A stretch of 64,000 nt of DNA from NCBI GenBank assembly GCA_050305515.1, contig JBNLFL010000021.1:1-64000 (forward strand), given 5' to 3'. This stretch comes from JAFGUB01 sp050305515. GTDB lineage: Bacteria; Campylobacterota; Campylobacteria; Campylobacterales; Sulfurimonadaceae. Of this stretch, positions 1 through 8,115 are shown one piece after another. The notes below the pieces were generated by a model that saw nothing but the letters and a program-made list of their open reading frames with translations, made no database searches and had not been told where the DNA came from. Numbering within the stretch: the stretch's first letter is position 1; every line of letters begins with the position of its first letter. The translations under genes and the position numbers were made by a program.

Positions 1-175
1 ATAGTGTCTACAACTATTAAGTTATAGACGGTTGTGTCAGTTAATAAATTAACCTGTTATCGAAGTCTCCCCCGCAGGTCAAATCTACTTAGTTGTCAAT
101 GATCTCAAACGTTCTCAAAATGCCTTCAACCCGAAGGATCCCGAAGCTCTTTCGATGCCTCTCATCGTTTGTGGA
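1..175 (-). other. Probable rRNA-operon leader transcript (stable RNA gene off the left edge)
   Basis: Read on the minus strand, this stretch follows a perfect-consensus promoter and has no ORF. It contains GATCATTGACAACTAAG, which resembles a boxA-type antitermination element of rRNA leaders. At its distal end (about 5-28) is a 9-bp stem-loop built on GTCTATAAC/GTTGTAGAC with a TTAATA loop. Strong promoter, GC-rich discriminator, antiterminator-like element and stem-loop together suggest an rrn leader whose 16S gene lies outside the window. No rRNA sequence is visible here, so another stable RNA cannot be excluded. Confidence 0.45.
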
Positions 176-180
176 CGGGA

Positions 181-209
181 ATTATAGGAGAAATTGAAAC
201 CAATGTCAA
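181..209 (-). promoter_or_regulatory. Perfect-consensus sigma-70 promoter, minus strand
   Basis: On the minus strand TTGACA (209-204) is followed after exactly 17 bases by TATAAT (186-181), then by a GC-rich discriminator (TCCCGTCC). Both hexamers match the consensus perfectly, which is typical of stable-RNA promoters. Transcription would run leftward out of the window. Confidence 0.8.
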
Positions 210-301
210 GAGGTTTCCGAAAGAAATTTTTGGAAATTGCAAATTTTATGATTTTAGTGCTTCAAAACGTAAAAAAGAACAGTTACAAACATGGATATTC
301 T

Positions 302-311
302 TTACATGTAA
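302..311. repeat. TTACATGTAA iterated palindrome (intergenic)
   Basis: Exact copy of the 10-bp palindrome, extended here to the 12-bp palindrome TTTACATGTAAA. It lies between the leftward stable-RNA promoter and the BI-1 gene. Confidence 0.8.
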
Positions 312-436
312 AACATAATATATAGAATTCACAACGCTTTAATTTCATGTTTACGCTTCATTCACCGAAGGAACTTATAGTGCCAATGTAAATTCAGGTA
401 TAACTATTATGTTATAGCGCATTAAAGGAGTTCATT

Positions 437-1147
437 ATGGGACTTTACGACAGAGATTATGCTCGTGAGCATACAGCTTCATCATATGAGTATGCTACAC
501 GTTCGGAATCACACATTGTCTCTTTTGTCAAAGAGACGTACAAACTATTTGCTGCTTCCATGCTTGCGGGTGCTGCCGGTGCTTATGCGGGCATGCCGTT
601 TGCAGCTACGGTAGCGGCCAACTACTGGTTCATTGCCATTCCATGGATGCTTTTTGGTATGTTTGGATTGCAGATGGTAAAAAACAAACCCGGCGTTAAT
701 ATGATTGCCCTGTTTGCGTTTACCTTTGCCAGCGGTGTCATCATTACACCGCTGCTCTCACACATTTTGAGTTTTTCCAACGGTGCATCCTTGATTGCCA
801 ACGCATTTTTGATGACAGCAGCACTTTTTGGAGCACTCAGTTTTTTCGCAATTAAGACAACGAAAGATTTTACCTCATTCGGTAAACCGCTGATTATTGC
901 CTTTTTTATTATTCTGGCATTTTCACTGGTCAATATCTTTTTTCTGCAAAGCCCAGTGATCTACCTGATTATTCAGGCGGCTTTCATGCTGGTTATCAGC
1001 GTAATGGTTATCTTTGATACCCAGAACATCATGCGCGGTGCCTATGAGACACCCATGGACGGTGCTATCGGCCTCTATCTTGACTTCTTCAACATGTTTG
1101 TCACCCTGCTGCAGCTCTTCGGAATCTTTGGCGGCAGTGACGAATAA
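437..1147 (+). CDS. Bax inhibitor-1 (BI-1/YccA/YbhL) family membrane protein
   Basis: 236 residues with a soluble N-terminal stretch of about 30 residues and then about seven hydrophobic segments. The C-terminal segment carries the family signature FDTQNIM...YLDFFNMF, including the acidic residues of the BI-1 pore. Bacterial BI-1 proteins are inner-membrane proteins, some acting as pH-sensitive calcium leak channels; the role here is inferred only from family membership. The ATG follows AAAGGAG, preceded by a small inverted repeat (TATAAC/GTTATA) near 398-416. The next gene starts inside its last codons. Confidence 0.85.
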   Translation: MGLYDRDYAREHTASSYEYATRSESHIVSFVKETYKLFAASMLAGAAGAYAGMPFAATVAANYWFIAIPWMLFGMFGLQMVKNKPGVNMIALFAFTFASGVIITPLLSHILSFSNGASLIANAFLMTAALFGALSFFAIKTTKDFTSFGKPLIIAFFIILAFSLVNIFFLQSPVIYLIIQAAFMLVISVMVIFDTQNIMRGAYETPMDGAIGLYLDFFNMFVTLLQLFGIFGGSDE

Positions 1148-1544
1148 TTCTCTCTCACCCGAACTCTATCGGGTGATCGATGCCAATCTTAACCGTCTGA
1201 AAGAGGGTATCCGTGTCATAGAAGACATTGCCAGATACGCTCAAAATGACAAAACTATCGCTTCAAAGCTCAAAACACTCCGACATCAAAGCCGTATCGA
1301 AACGCTTCAGCCGCTGCTTGCCTCACGTGACAGTATCAATGATGTCTTGAGACCTACCGTAGAGAGTGAACTGTTACGCAGCGATCTGCACAGTGTCATG
1401 GTTGCCAACTATAAACGCGCACAAGAGTCATCACGCGTACTTGAAGAAATATATAAAATAGTTGCTCCGGAGCTTTCAGAACGCTTTAAACAGATACGCT
1501 ATGAGCTCTACACGCTTGAAAAGGTACATCTGCTCGAATCCTGA
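1137..1544 (+). CDS. ThiD2-family protein (thiamine biosynthesis)
   Basis: The encoded 135 residues match the ThiD2-type domain often fused to the N-terminus of ThiE, with the signature RVIDANLNRLKEGIRVIED near the start and KTLRHQ further on. The family is linked to hydroxymethylpyrimidine phosphate phosphorylation in thiamine synthesis. I place the start at GTG 1137, inside the end of the BI-1 gene, because homology begins a few residues later; the longer in-frame extension upstream is Ser/Cys-rich and does not look coding. It stops back to back with the convergent methyltransferase gene. Confidence 0.7.
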   Translation: MTNNSLSPELYRVIDANLNRLKEGIRVIEDIARYAQNDKTIASKLKTLRHQSRIETLQPLLASRDSINDVLRPTVESELLRSDLHSVMVANYKRAQESSRVLEEIYKIVAPELSERFKQIRYELYTLEKVHLLES

Positions 1545-2228
1545 TCAGGTATGAATGTAAAGTACCTCAAACTCCAGCGTACGGTGCGGATAGCGTGCCA
1601 TTAATGCTTTCATCTCTTTATAGCCAAGCACATTCCGTCCTCCGCTGACACCGCTTCTTTTAATATATCGAAACAGCTCCCGCTTTGAATCAAACTCAAG
1701 TTCATACGTCACCCGTTCAAACTCCGGTTTAAAAAAGCGTTTGAAAATCGTTTCGATCTCATCACTGCAACGCAGGATCGGCTCCAGACCCGCCGTCTTA
1801 TAGAGTGTATCAAAAGTCTTACATGTAAAGAGTGCCAGAGAAAGCGGAACCTCGAAGCGCCGGAGTGCTTCGCATACGGCTTCGAGTGACGTTGCCCACT
1901 GCAGTGCGGACGCTGAAATAATATGATCGAACCGATAGGATTCAAGCGTCTCAAAAAGCTCGGGAGTATTAAAATCACCCTGCATACATGTAATCATGAC
2001 ATCCTTGGGATGTTCACTTAGCATTCCGGGAGCGAAGTCGACACCAACGAACTGATCCAGTGACCAGTCAATCGCCTTGAAGACGGCACCGTTACCGCAC
2101 CCCAGATCTAAAATGCGCTTGGGATGCGTCGTCATTCCGGCTATGAGTTTATCCACAACTCTGTTTTGTATCACGTTGTATGTGCCGTAATAGGAGGCGT
2201 AGCGTGAGAATTCCTGTGCTACTTTCAA
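1545..2228 (-). CDS. Class I SAM-dependent methyltransferase, BioC-like
   Basis: About 227 residues with SAM motif I (ILDLGCGNG) near residue 40 and a Rossmann methyltransferase core. Sequence pattern and length resemble BioC, the malonyl-ACP O-methyltransferase that primes pimelate synthesis for biotin, but substrate specificity cannot be proven. The start is taken as TTG 2228, whose bases overlap the znuB stop (TTGA), giving translational coupling; longer forms would run deep into znuB. The gene contains one exact TTACATGTAA (1819-1828) reading Phe-Thr-Cys-Lys and one near copy at 1984-1993. Confidence 0.65.
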   Translation of the reverse strand: MKVAQEFSRYASYYGTYNVIQNRVVDKLIAGMTTHPKRILDLGCGNGAVFKAIDWSLDQFVGVDFAPGMLSEHPKDVMITCMQGDFNTPELFETLESYRFDHIISASALQWATSLEAVCEALRRFEVPLSLALFTCKTFDTLYKTAGLEPILRCSDEIETIFKRFFKPEFERVTYELEFDSKRELFRYIKRSGVSGGRNVLGYKEMKALMARYPHRTLEFEVLYIHT

Positions 2229-3028
2229 CGGCGGTTTACCGCCAATGACAAAATGAATATCAAGAGCACGAACATCACGATGGTCGCACCGCTTGGGAGT
2301 GAAAGATAGAATGAAACGATGATCCCAAGCAGCACGCTGCTGATGGCAAAAACGAGCGAGAGCAGCACCGTTTTGGCAAATCCCACCCGAAACCTTTGTG
2401 CCGCAATCGTAGGTATCACCATCAGAGCACCGATAAGCAGTGTTCCGACGATGCGGATCGAGAGTGCAATAATGACCGCGACAATCGTCACCAGCATGAA
2501 GTTGAGCCATGCCACACGAATACCGTTCACCTGTGCAACTTCTTCATCAAATGCAATGAAATAGAGTTCGCGATAAAACAGAAACAGAAGGGAGAGCGAA
2601 ACAAACCCGACGCCCCCGATCAAAAGCATGTCCTCACGGGTGACGGCAAGAATCGAACCAAAAAGATAGCTGAAAAGCGAACTGTTGAATGCCCCCGCTA
2701 GCGATACGATGATCACGGCCAACGCCAGTGAACCGGAAAGAAAAAGCGAAAGCACCGCATCCGAATAGAGCCGGTAAACACTGCGAAGATATTCAATGAT
2801 CCAAGCACTGAGCACAGAGGCCAGCACGGCCATCCAGATCGGACTGGTATGGCTTATAATCCCTACGGCGACACCGACGAGTGCGGAGTGAGCCAGCGTT
2901 TCCGTCATCAACGAGTATCGGCGCAACACCATGAAGGAACCGCTTACCGACGCCAGTATGGCAATAATCAGCCCGACGACCATGGCATTGACCATAAACT
3001 GATACTCAAAAATCTCTAACATTTCCAT
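2225..3028 (-). CDS. znuB: Metal ABC transporter permease, ZnuB-like
   Basis: 267 residues, eight or so hydrophobic helices, ABC-3 family permease. It forms the membrane channel of a Zn2+/Mn2+ importer with the ATPase and binding protein encoded immediately upstream. The start ATG lies 4 bases after the ATPase stop and the stop overlaps the start of the methyltransferase. The family does not separate zinc from manganese by sequence alone; the His-rich binding protein favours zinc. Confidence 0.85.
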   Translation of the reverse strand: MEMLEIFEYQFMVNAMVVGLIIAILASVSGSFMVLRRYSLMTETLAHSALVGVAVGIISHTSPIWMAVLASVLSAWIIEYLRSVYRLYSDAVLSLFLSGSLALAVIIVSLAGAFNSSLFSYLFGSILAVTREDMLLIGGVGFVSLSLLFLFYRELYFIAFDEEVAQVNGIRVAWLNFMLVTIVAVIIALSIRIVGTLLIGALMVIPTIAAQRFRVGFAKTVLLSLVFAISSVLLGIIVSFYLSLPSGATIVMFVLLIFILSLAVNRR

Positions 3029-3031
3029 GCC

Positions 3032-3802
3032 CTAGTGGTGATGGTGATGGTTATAGAGCGCGTGGGCATCGATACCATAGAGTTTGCTCATTTCAGCGCA
3101 ACTGAGCGCTTCTTGAGGATTGTTACATGTAAGGAGCTTGCGATTAACGGTAAAGAGGCGTCCGATATCGCCTGATATCACTCCGACGTCATGCGTAATA
3201 AACACTACGGTGAGTCGCTCTTCCCGGTTCAAGCGTCGAAGTAATTCGTAAAAACGATGTTGGGATGCCATATCGACACCGGTATTGGGTTCATCCAGAA
3301 TCAGCATCTCGGGTTCGGAGGCGAGTGCTCTGGCAATCATGACCCGCTGACGCTGTCCGCCGGAGAGCTCTCCGACAAGACGCTCGCGCAGATGCAGAAC
3401 GTCCATTTTCTCCATCGCCCGCTCGACGGCCGCGTGATCCGATGCCGAGGCAAAAGGCCACCACCCGCTGTTGGCCGTACGGCCCATCTTCACCACCTCA
3501 TAAACAGTCGCGGGAAAAGCCGTATCAATCTGTACGGCGCGCTGCGGCACATAACCGATCTTGCCCCAGGATTTAAAAGTTTTCAGCGGCGTTCCAAAGA
3601 GGCGAACCGTTCCCTGAGTCGGAACTTCAAGTCCCAGCATCAATCTGATCAGCGTTGTTTTTCCTCCGCCGTTGGGACCGATGATGGCACAGTACTCGCC
3701 CCTGCGGATCAGGAGAGAGACATCCTGCAAAATGGACTGGCCGTTGACTTCAAACGAAAGATGTTTGACCTCAGCCAGTGCCGTTTCAAATATCATCGGC
3801 AC
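3032..3802 (-). CDS. znuC: Metal ABC transporter ATP-binding protein, ZnuC-like
   Basis: 256 residues with Walker A GPNGGGKTT (about residues 42-50), signature LSGGQRQR, Walker B LILDEP and the switch histidine in FITHDVG. It ends in HNHHHHH-type histidine-rich residues, which are common in zinc ABC ATPases. It starts 10 bases inside the end of znuA, so the three subunits are translationally coupled. One TTACATGTAA copy (3123-3132) encodes Leu-Thr-Cys-Asn. Confidence 0.85.
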   Translation of the reverse strand: MPMIFETALAEVKHLSFEVNGQSILQDVSLLIRRGEYCAIIGPNGGGKTTLIRLMLGLEVPTQGTVRLFGTPLKTFKSWGKIGYVPQRAVQIDTAFPATVYEVVKMGRTANSGWWPFASASDHAAVERAMEKMDVLHLRERLVGELSGGQRQRVMIARALASEPEMLILDEPNTGVDMASQHRFYELLRRLNREERLTVVFITHDVGVISGDIGRLFTVNRKLLTCNNPQEALSCAEMSKLYGIDAHALYNHHHHH

Positions 3803-4719
3803 ACCATAGCCTGCGAGAGTGCCCGCAGATTCAGCTGCATCAGAAGCTGATAACTTTGACGCTGCTCTGCTTCAGCCCGAGTCAGGTTGGCAAGCGGCTG
3901 CAGTACACTCACTTCAATGCCGCTTTGCGTCGCAACACTCTGCAGCAGCGGACTCGGTTCAAAAGGATCATCAAAAAGCATGGTGATATTTCGATCACGC
4001 ACCTGATCGCTGATCCAGGCCACCTGTTTGGCCGAGGGAAGCGCGTCAGAAGTGAACCCGCTCAGGGAAAGCACTTCAAAATCAAACTGCTTCGCCAGAT
4101 AACCGTACGCGTTATGACTGACGACAATCGTACGTTTTTGGCAGCTGTCCAAACGTTTCCGGTACTGCTCTTGCAAGCTCTCAAGCATCGCAATATAACG
4201 CTCACTGCGCGCTTTTAGCTCCTGCGAGTGTTCGGGAAACATTTCGGAAAAAATCTGGCGCATCGCTTCCGTTAGTGCCCTCATGTTTTCAAAATCTAGC
4301 CAGTAGTGCGGATCAAAACCGGCCGGGTCCGTTTTGTGATCGTCATGATGTCCATGTTCGTCCTGATCCAAAGGGTGCAATGAAACAAACTGGCTCATAT
4401 CTTTTGAAGGTGCATGCGAAACAAAGGCATTTGCCCAGGGCTCAAGACCTGCACCGCTATAAAGAAAGAGGCGGCTTTTTTCGACGCGAATCATATCCTG
4501 AGGTGTCGGTTCATACGCATGAATATCGGTGCCGAATGGAATCAGCATCGAAACATTCGCAATGCCATAAAGCAGATGTCCCGCAATATCGTACAGTGCG
4601 AATGTTGAGACACTCACCGTATCCGTCGGCAATTTCGGGGCGACTTCAGGCTCACGGTTATAGAGCATGACGATGGCTGCCAGAACAATGGCAATGAGTA
4701 CTCCCAGCGCTTTTTTCAT
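3793..4719 (-). CDS. znuA: Periplasmic metal-binding protein, ZnuA-like
   Basis: 308 residues with an N-terminal membrane/signal segment (KKALGVLIAIVLAAIVM). It is a cluster A-I metal-binding protein: likely ligands are His in DIHAYEP, His in DPHYWLD, His in VVSHNAYGY and the acidic residue in LFDDPFEPS. A His/Asp-rich loop (DEHGHHDDHKTD) near the middle is typical of zinc-specific ZnuA and absent from Mn-specific proteins. First gene of the znuA-znuC-znuB-methyltransferase operon. I see no convincing Zur box in the 100 bases shared with secG. Confidence 0.85.
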   Translation of the reverse strand: MKKALGVLIAIVLAAIVMLYNREPEVAPKLPTDTVSVSTFALYDIAGHLLYGIANVSMLIPFGTDIHAYEPTPQDMIRVEKSRLFLYSGAGLEPWANAFVSHAPSKDMSQFVSLHPLDQDEHGHHDDHKTDPAGFDPHYWLDFENMRALTEAMRQIFSEMFPEHSQELKARSERYIAMLESLQEQYRKRLDSCQKRTIVVSHNAYGYLAKQFDFEVLSLSGFTSDALPSAKQVAWISDQVRDRNITMLFDDPFEPSPLLQSVATQSGIEVSVLQPLANLTRAEAEQRQSYQLLMQLNLRALSQAMVCR

Positions 4720-4760
4720 CCTAAAACCCCCTTGTTTGCAATCATGCCATTATACCTTGA

Positions 4761-4789
4761 TTAGAAGTAAAAGAGAATTTCGCTATAAT
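4761..4789 (+). promoter_or_regulatory. Probable secG promoter
   Basis: TTAGAA (4761-4766), 17-base spacer, then perfect TATAAT (4784-4789), 31 bases before the secG ATG. The -35 is weak, the -10 consensus. Confidence 0.5.
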
Positions 4790-4819
4790 GCGCCACTTTT
4801 TTACTATTAAGGGAATATT

Positions 4820-5170
4820 ATGACAGGCACGCTTCTGATAGTGCAGATTATTTTGGTCATCATGATTACCATCGCAGTATTGCTGCAAAAGAGTTCCAGT
4901 ATCGGCCTTGGTGCCTACAGCGGTTCCAACGAGTCCGTTTTCGGAGCAAAGGGACCAAGCGGTTTTCTTGCCAAAACCACCTTTATTCTGGGCTTTCTTT
5001 TTGTTGTCAATACGGTAGCGCTGGGCTACTTCTACGGACAGAGCAAAAACCGCTCGGTCGTTGACACCATGGTCTCTCCAACCGATATTGCAGCTCCCGC
5101 TGCAGTAACACCCTCACTTGACATCCAGGCTCCCGCAGCCGCGGTTGAGAGCAACACCTCTTCCAACTGA
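4820..5170 (+). CDS. secG: Preprotein translocase subunit SecG
   Basis: 116 residues with two transmembrane helices separated by the SecG loop (LLQKSSSIGLGAYSGS...FGAKGPSGFLAK). SecG assists the SecYE channel during protein export. The C-terminal 45 residues are Ala/Pro/Ser-rich and variable, as is usual for the family. Its stop overlaps the next ATG by one base. Confidence 0.85.
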   Translation: MTGTLLIVQIILVIMITIAVLLQKSSSIGLGAYSGSNESVFGAKGPSGFLAKTTFILGFLFVVNTVALGYFYGQSKNRSVVDTMVSPTDIAAPAAVTPSLDIQAPAAAVESNTSSN

Positions 5171-6114
5171 TGCAACGCAGCCTTCTGGCGCTGCTCTTCT
5201 GGGCCTGTGCCCTGTGGAGCGATGCTCATGTCTTTGTTTTTCACCGCTTCGGCGACGACCGCCACGCTTCTACCAATACCGATCTTGAGACACTGCAGCT
5301 TCAGTTTGAGTATTTCAAAAAACAGGGTTATAAAGTCATTCCGCTCAGCCGCCTTTCAGATGCCCTGCATCAGGGAGAGACCATCGATCCCAAATGGGTG
5401 GTTCTGACCATTGATGACAGTTATCGCAGTTTTTACACCAATGCCCTCCCCATATTCAAGCGCTACGGATATCCTTTTACGCTCTTTGTCTACATTGAGG
5501 CCACTGACAAAAAATATGGCGACTTCATGAGCTGGGAGCAGATAAAAGATGCTTCGCGGTATGGCGAAATCGGTCTGCACAGTTTCGCTCACAAACATAT
5601 GGTCTCGCTTTCGTCCCAGGAGGTTGCAGAAGATACGAAAAAAGCGATGCAGCGCTTTGAGGCAGAACTTGGCAGCAAACCGCGCTATTATGCCTACCCC
5701 TACGGGGAATACTCCGCTGAGACCAAAGAACGTGTCACCTCATTCGGCTTTGATCTTGTTCTCAACCAAAACAGCGGTGCGGTTGCTGCACAGAGCGACC
5801 CCTATGATCTCGATCGCATTGCGCTCACCGGCGATGTCAATCTGGACCCGAAACTCTCGCTGCGCACGCTGAATGCGAGATGGATTGCGCCGATAAAATA
5901 TCCCGATGATGGGATTCTTAAATCAATTCACGCTAAAATTTCCCCATCTGTAAGCAGTGCAGAATATTACGTTTCAGGCTATGGATGGGAACGGGTCGCT
6001 GTCATCAACGGTGATGTCAATGTTACATGTAACCTTCCGCTGAAGTTTTCCAGAAACCGGATTTTCATCAAGAACGGCTCATATCAGAGCAGTACCATTA
6101 TTGTTAAGGAGTAA
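5170..6114 (+). CDS. Polysaccharide deacetylase family protein
   Basis: 314 residues with a signal peptide (LLALLFWACALWSDA) and a NodB-type domain: TIDDSYRS carries the catalytic Asp-Asp and GLHSFAHKHM the metal-binding His-x4-His; YYAYPYGEYS matches motif 3. Such enzymes remove acetyl groups from cell-wall or exopolysaccharide amino sugars. The C-terminal 80 residues form an extra domain I do not recognise. It overlaps secG by one base. One TTACATGTAA copy (6023-6032) reads Val-Thr-Cys-Asn. Confidence 0.75.
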   Translation: MQRSLLALLFWACALWSDAHVFVFHRFGDDRHASTNTDLETLQLQFEYFKKQGYKVIPLSRLSDALHQGETIDPKWVVLTIDDSYRSFYTNALPIFKRYGYPFTLFVYIEATDKKYGDFMSWEQIKDASRYGEIGLHSFAHKHMVSLSSQEVAEDTKKAMQRFEAELGSKPRYYAYPYGEYSAETKERVTSFGFDLVLNQNSGAVAAQSDPYDLDRIALTGDVNLDPKLSLRTLNARWIAPIKYPDDGILKSIHAKISPSVSSAEYYVSGYGWERVAVINGDVNVTCNLPLKFSRNRIFIKNGSYQSSTIIVKE

Positions 6115-6115
6115 C

Positions 6116-6673
6116 ATGTTAGAAGAAATTTACAACAGTTGCGATGCTGCCATGCAGCACTCAATCGAGCACATGAAGCACGAGTTCAAATCCCTGCGCA
6201 CCGGCAAGGTTATGGTCAGCATTCTTGACAACGTCAAAGTTGACTATTACGGGACGATGACACCGCTCTCTCAGGTTGCCACCATACTGGCCGCAGATGC
6301 GACCACCATCACCGTCACTCCCTGGGAGAAGCATCTTCTTTCCGATCTTGAAGGAGCGATTGCCCGTGCCAATATCGGTGTCAATCCCAATAACGACGGC
6401 AACCAGATCAAGCTTTTCTTCCCGCCGATGACCGTTGAACAGCGTCAGAATACCGTCAAACAGATGAAAGGTATGGGCGAAAACGCGAAAGTTTCAATTC
6501 GCAACGATCGCAAAAAAGCCAATGACGCGGTCAAAAAACTTGAAAAAGACAAAGAGATCACGCAGGATGACTCCAAAAGTGCTCAGGACAAAATCCAGAA
6601 AATGACAGACAAGTACATTGCCACGGTCGAGGACATCCTCAAGGCCAAAGAGCAAGATATCATGACGGTATGA
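6116..6673 (+). CDS. frr: Ribosome recycling factor
   Basis: 185 residues, the normal length for RRF, with conserved segments FKSLRTGKV, GVNPNNDGN and SIRNDRKKAND. It splits post-termination ribosomes with EF-G. ATG 6116 is chosen because it sits just after TTAAGGAG; an upstream in-frame TTG would add five residues without support. Its stop overlaps the pyrE start (ATGA). Confidence 0.95.
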   Translation: MLEEIYNSCDAAMQHSIEHMKHEFKSLRTGKVMVSILDNVKVDYYGTMTPLSQVATILAADATTITVTPWEKHLLSDLEGAIARANIGVNPNNDGNQIKLFFPPMTVEQRQNTVKQMKGMGENAKVSIRNDRKKANDAVKKLEKDKEITQDDSKSAQDKIQKMTDKYIATVEDILKAKEQDIMTV

Positions 6674-7284
6674 GTATGGATATCAAACAAATCTATATGG
6701 ATGCCAATGCACTGCTTGAAGGGCACTTCAAGCTCAGTTCCGGCAACCATTCCCAATACTATCTGCAATCGGCAAAAGTACTGGAACAACCCCGTACGGC
6801 AAAACTGCTTGCTCACGCACTGGCGGAGCAGATCCGTCAAAGCGGACTCGCAGTCGATACCGTCTGTGCCCCGGCTCTCGGCGGCCTTATCGCCGGTTAC
6901 GCACTGGCGGAAGCACTTGATGTACGCTATATTTTTGCTGAACGCGTTGAAGGTGCCATGACTATTCGCAGAGGCTTCGAAGTCAAGCCCGGCGAACGCG
7001 TACTGATGTGCGAAGACATCATCACCACCGGCGGTTCCGCGATGGAAGCAGCGGCGGTCGTCGAATCACTCGGCGGCAAGGTCGTAGCATTTGCGGCACT
7101 TGCTAACCGCGGTTTTTGCAGCCGTGAGGAGAGCAATGTCACACGCAAAGAGAATTGCAAGCTTCCAGAGGGCACGCCTTTTTATGCACTTGCGGATTTC
7201 GATTTTGAGATGTACGCTCCCGAATCATGCCCGCTTTGCGCAGCGGGAAGTGAAGCCGTCAAACCAGGATCACGGGGTAACTGA
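6670..7284 (+). CDS. pyrE: Orotate phosphoribosyltransferase
   Basis: 204 residues. The PRPP-binding motif VLMCEDIITTGGS lies near residue 115, and FKLSSGNHSQYYLQ near the N-terminus matches the OPRT substrate region. It converts orotate and PRPP to OMP in pyrimidine synthesis. The gene is coupled to frr by a 4-base overlap and to the next gene by a 1-base overlap. A second ATG two codons in is an alternative start. Confidence 0.92.
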   Translation: MSMDIKQIYMDANALLEGHFKLSSGNHSQYYLQSAKVLEQPRTAKLLAHALAEQIRQSGLAVDTVCAPALGGLIAGYALAEALDVRYIFAERVEGAMTIRRGFEVKPGERVLMCEDIITTGGSAMEAAAVVESLGGKVVAFAALANRGFCSREESNVTRKENCKLPEGTPFYALADFDFEMYAPESCPLCAAGSEAVKPGSRGN

Positions 7285-7595
7285 TGGCAGAAGAGACCTT
7301 CAAGCTGGACATCAAATATCTGCAGAAGATACAGCGTACCATTCGTAAAGCGGGAAACATCTTTCCGAACGAGCAACAGCTCGTCGCGACGCTTGAGGAA
7401 GAGATCATCAAAGCTCAGGATGAGAATTCGTTCAATCTCTATTACAACATGGCGCAATATCTCAAGCAGCGGCTTCGTGAGGTCAAAGCCAATCTGGATG
7501 CGCCCCAACCGGGGATCGACCAGGCCATTGAAGATCTGACCTGGTCCATTTCCTATCTCCAGTGGCTTGTGAGCGAAGAGAAGGATTTCTCCTAA
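7284..7595 (+). CDS. Small conserved-looking protein of unknown function
   Basis: 103 residues, predicted mostly helical, soluble, with no signal peptide, no Cys and no recognisable motif. It is charged throughout and ends shortly after LTWSISYLQWL. The start overlaps the pyrE stop by one base (TGATG), so it belongs to the frr-pyrE transcript and is translated with it. I do not recognise the family. Confidence 0.75.
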   Translation: MAEETFKLDIKYLQKIQRTIRKAGNIFPNEQQLVATLEEEIIKAQDENSFNLYYNMAQYLKQRLREVKANLDAPQPGIDQAIEDLTWSISYLQWLVSEEKDFS

Positions 7596-7598
7596 AGC

Positions 7599-8114
7599 CT
7601 ATTTTTTGGCTTTCTGGAGTTTTTTATACTCTTTTTCAAATTTTTTCCGGCGGGCATAAGAGAGTTTTTCTATAAAAAGCTTTCCGTCAAGATGATCAAG
7701 TTCATGCTGAATCGCGACGCTTAGAAGCCCCTCCGCTTCGAGCTGATGCATAGTTCCATGACGATCCTGATACTCCAGAACCACTTTTTCAAATCGCTCT
7801 ACATCCTCATAAAAACCCGGAACCGACAAGCACCCTTCCTGATAGAAGATACTCCCGACGGGATTAAGAATTCTTGGATTGACTACTTCGAGCGTATTTT
7901 CAGGGCGCTGTTCACCCTCTTCATCAGGTAGATTGATAATCAACACCCGTTTCGTTACCGCCACCTGAATGGCGGCAAGGCCGATACCGTTGGATGCCAT
8001 CATCGTTTCAAACATATCGTCTAAAAATGTATGCAACTCGGTATCAAAGTGTTCAACATTTCGGGAGCGTTCTTTCAATCGCTTGTCCGGATAGGTAATG
8101 ATCGGCAGCAGCAT
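7599..8114 (-). CDS. def: Peptide deformylase
   Basis: 171 residues with all three PDF motifs: GIGLAAIQ, EGCLS and QHELDH (two His and one Cys metal ligands plus the catalytic Glu). It removes the formyl group from nascent proteins. ATG 8114 is chosen because MLLPIITYPDKRL is the conserved N-terminus and lies one base after the stop of the upstream gene; a longer in-frame start at 8159 would overlap that gene. Confidence 0.93.
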   Translation of the reverse strand: MLLPIITYPDKRLKERSRNVEHFDTELHTFLDDMFETMMASNGIGLAAIQVAVTKRVLIINLPDEEGEQRPENTLEVVNPRILNPVGSIFYQEGCLSVPGFYEDVERFEKVVLEYQDRHGTMHQLEAEGLLSVAIQHELDHLDGKLFIEKLSYARRKKFEKEYKKLQKAKK

Positions 8115-8115
8115 T

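Noticed and set aside
1014..1136. In-frame N-terminal extension of the ThiD2-like protein to 1014
   Set aside because: It overlaps the end of the BI-1 gene in another frame and its Ser/Cys-rich sequence is a shadow translation; the family begins near GTG 1137.
2229..2510. In-frame extension of the BioC-like methyltransferase into znuB
   Set aside because: It is antiparallel-frame shadow of znuB; the overlapping TTGA start/stop gives a better start.
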